From assembly GCA_002348045.1 (NCBI GenBank), contig DDYO01000123.1, forward strand, positions 1 through 24,585: a stretch of DNA of 24,585 nucleotides, given 5' to 3'. Of this stretch, positions 22,788 to 24,585 are shown in pieces; within the stretch, counting starts at the first letter, position 1, and every line of letters starts with the position of its first letter. Source of the DNA: Anaerolineales bacterium UBA2232. Lineage in GTDB: Bacteria > Chloroflexota > Anaerolineae > UBA2200. Under the pieces are notes generated by a model that made no database searches, was not told the origin of the DNA, and saw only the letters and a list, made by a program, of their open reading frames with translations. The translations under genes were made by a program, and so were the position numbers.

Positions 22788-24585
22788 TCAAGGGAGGTTG
22801 GAAGCCCCTGTTTGACCAGTCTTGCGCCCTCCAGGCTGTGCCGGCAGGCTCATAAAATCCAACACGAGCCCGTCCTCCTTCATCACCAGCCGCTTCGGCA
22901 ACACAAAGGAGAAAGTGCTTCCCTGTCCCTCTACGCTATCAGCCCAGATTCGCCCTTGATGGTACTCCACGATGTGTTTGCAGATTGTCAGCCCAAGACC
23001 CGTACCGCGGTAGCGCCGTGTAGAGCCACTCTGCACCTGATAGAACCTGTCAAAGATCTTTTCCAGCTCACTGGCAGCTATCCCAATGCCTGTATCAGAC
23101 ACGGATACCAGGACCTCATCGCCCGCATCCTCAGCATGAATCGTGACTGTGCCCATCGGCGGGGTGAACTTGAGGGCATTGTCCACTAGATTGCTCAGCA
23201 CCTGCTCGATGCGCATCTGGTCAGCTTCTACGGGAGGCAGGTCATCCGATGTATGATTGACCAGTTGAACCTGCCCGTGTTCAGCCAACGGCAGCAGCCG
23301 ATCACACACCGCCGAAGTCAGCTCTCTCAGAGACACCTCTCCCAGCCTCAGTTTTACCTGCCCTGATTCCAGGCGAGAGAACTCGAGAAGGTCATTGATC
23401 AGGTTTTGGAGTCGAGTTGCCTGATCCTGGACGGTCTGCAAAAAGTCCTTCTGGGTATCGGTGATTTCTCCCGTCTTGCCCAACAAGATAATGTCCACAA
23501 AGCCCTTGATGGAGTGCAGAGGTGTCTTGAGCTCGTGTGATACGACCGACAGGAAATTGGACTTCATGCGCTCGATTTCCTTCTGGGCCGTAATATCGCG
23601 CAGAACGGTGGCCAACCCCCGTATCCGTCCATCAGCGCCCAGGAAGGGAGAAGCCAATGCTTGATAGATAGTCGGTGCCCTCTCTTGCCCAGAGCTCAGC
23701 GATATCTCCCTCACGACAGACTTGCCCTCACTGTGCAAAGCCTCATGGAACATGGCAACCAATTCCTCATTGGGAACCAGCTCAGGAAGAGGCAAACTGG
23801 TGGTAACGTCGGACTTGGGCGGAAACATCCGGGTAGCCACGGGATTCATGAGCAACAGATTGAGCTCCGAGTCCGTCACGATCACGCCGTCCGCAATGCC
23901 TCGGAGGATGGCTTCCAGTTCGCTCCGCCTTTCCTCCACATGTCGGTAGAGTTGGGCCGTCTGCTGTTGTTCTTGTGCCAGTTGCTCATAGAGGCGAGCA
24001 TTCTTGACCGCGACCACGGCCTGATCGGCAAATGCACTGAGCAGCGCCAGGTCCTCATTGCTAAATGCTCCCGCTGACGAGCTCGTGGCGCTAAGCGCGC
24101 CGATCACTCCTTCGCCAAGGAACATGGGAACGCCAATCATCGAGACGATTTCCGGACCTACCACATTGCCGAGTCGCTGATCATTGACCACTTGATCGCT
24201 AAGGATCGGTTTGCTCTGGTCCATCATCCAGGTCATCACGGACCGATGGAAGTGCAGCAAGGCCGGTTCCAGGATCTCGCCCTGGCCATCCTGAACCGTG
24301 AACCCCGTAACCTTGTCCTGGTCCTCCCCGGGGAGTACGACCGCACAGTGCGCACCCTCCAACACCTGAGAAGCATTAGCGACAATCAAGCGCAAGACCT
24401 CGCTGAGGGTTAGGGCGGAGCTAATGGCCTTGAGACCTTCCTGAAGAGTTCGCAACTCCTGCACGCGGTTACCGAGGCTCGTTGCCATCTGCTGCATCGC
24501 CTGAGTCTTCCCATCAAGATCCCTTGCGCTGTCAGCGAGTCTGTGCTGCAGGCCGGTCAGCCTGGCTTGACGATCTTCGTACAGC
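22788..24585 (-). CDS. Hybrid sensor histidine kinase (GAF-PAS-HisKA-HATPase), 5' end cut by the window edge
   Basis: The frame is open to the right edge, so the gene begins outside the window; an internal ATG at 24497 is used for numbering below but is probably not the start. The residues before it (beginning LYEDRQARL) look like the end of a further GAF domain plus a helical linker. From the ATG: a GAF domain at about 20-170 ending in AVKNARLYE, a coiled linker, a PAS domain at about 190-305, HisKA with the phosphorylated His321 in SVVSHELKTP, then the HATPase motifs LVDNALKF (437-444), VSDTGIGI, FDRFYQV and GTGLGLTI (498-505). No receiver domain or membrane helix is visible in this part. 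It would autophosphorylate and pass phosphate to an unseen regulator. Whether it controls the downstream operon is unknown; the 425-base gap and hairpin suggest separate transcription. Confidence 0.93.
   Translation of the reverse strand, partial: LYEDRQARLTGLQHRLADSARDLDGKTQAMQQMATSLGNRVQELRTLQEGLKAISSALTLSEVLRLIVANASQVLEGAHCAVVLPGEDQDKVTGFTVQDGQGEILEPALLHFHRSVMTWMMDQSKPILSDQVVNDQRLGNVVGPEIVSMIGVPMFLGEGVIGALSATSSSAGAFSNEDLALLSAFADQAVVAVKNARLYEQLAQEQQQTAQLYRHVEERRSELEAILRGIADGVIVTDSELNLLLMNPVATRMFPPKSDVTTSLPLPELVPNEELVAMFHEALHSEGKSVVREISLSSGQERAPTIYQALASPFLGADGRIRGLATVLRDITAQKEIERMKSNFLSVVSHELKTPLHSIKGFVDIILLGKTGEITDTQKDFLQTVQDQATRLQNLINDLLEFSRLESGQVKLRLGEVSLRELTSAVCDRLLPLAEHGQVQLVNHTSDDLPPVEADQMRIEQVLSNLVDNALKFTPPMGTVTIHAEDAGDEVLVSVSDTGIGIAASELEKIFDRFYQVQSGSTRRYRGTGLGLTICKHIVEYHQGRIWADSVEGQGSTFSFVLPKRLVMKEDGLVLDFMSLPAQPGGRKTGQTGASNLP

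Noticed and set aside
1..24585. tRNA, rRNA, CRISPR, transposase, attachment site or direct repeat array
   Set aside because: I looked for TTC-loop patterns, regularly spaced repeats and transposase motifs and saw none.

Overview
The window reads as one long, GC-rich (high fifties by eye) stretch of bacterial chromosome. Essentially every base is committed to genes on the minus strand, so transcription runs from right to left. I see no tRNA, rRNA, CRISPR array, insertion sequence or phage gene. The mix of a GAF/PAS hybrid histidine kinase, many large GT-C membrane glycosyltransferases and frequent TTG starts would fit a Chloroflexota-type or similar uncultured bacterium. That is an inference; nothing here fixes the taxon.

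Layout in transcriptional order. (a) 24585-22788 is the 3' part of a sensor histidine kinase that begins outside the window and is followed by a small hairpin. (b) 22787-22363 is a 425-base gap with no gene I can support. (c) 22362-1661 is a run of sixteen tightly packed genes with gaps of 1-24 bases or overlaps of 4-35 bases; the only larger gap is 94 bases. In order they are: a B12-binding radical SAM protein, a radical SAM/SPASM protein, two tandem paralogous GT39-like transferases, a third GT39-like transferase, a small EmrE/EamA-type membrane protein, an unusual 618-residue GT-C-like protein, two more GT39-like transferases (one clearly ArnT-like), a DPM1-type GT2, a polysaccharide deacetylase, a DUF2304 membrane protein, a GT39-like transferase, a GT2-methyltransferase fusion, and two final GT39-like transferases. 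(d) After a 171-base gap with a TATAAT box come a second GT2 with C-terminal membrane segments and a third radical SAM gene that runs off the left edge.

How the genes may work together. The cytoplasmic GT2 enzymes would charge a polyprenyl phosphate with a sugar, the deacetylase and methyltransferase could edit it, the EmrE-like protein (perhaps with DUF2304) would flip or support the lipid-linked sugar, and up to nine multi-spanning GT-C enzymes would use lipid-linked sugars outside the membrane to build or decorate a surface glycan, glycolipid or glycoprotein. The set GT2 + deacetylase + EmrE-like + ArnT-like parallels ArnC/ArnD/ArnE-F/ArnT. The product cannot be told from sequence. The density of GT-C enzymes, the fusion enzyme and the radical SAM genes at both ends are the most unusual aspects.
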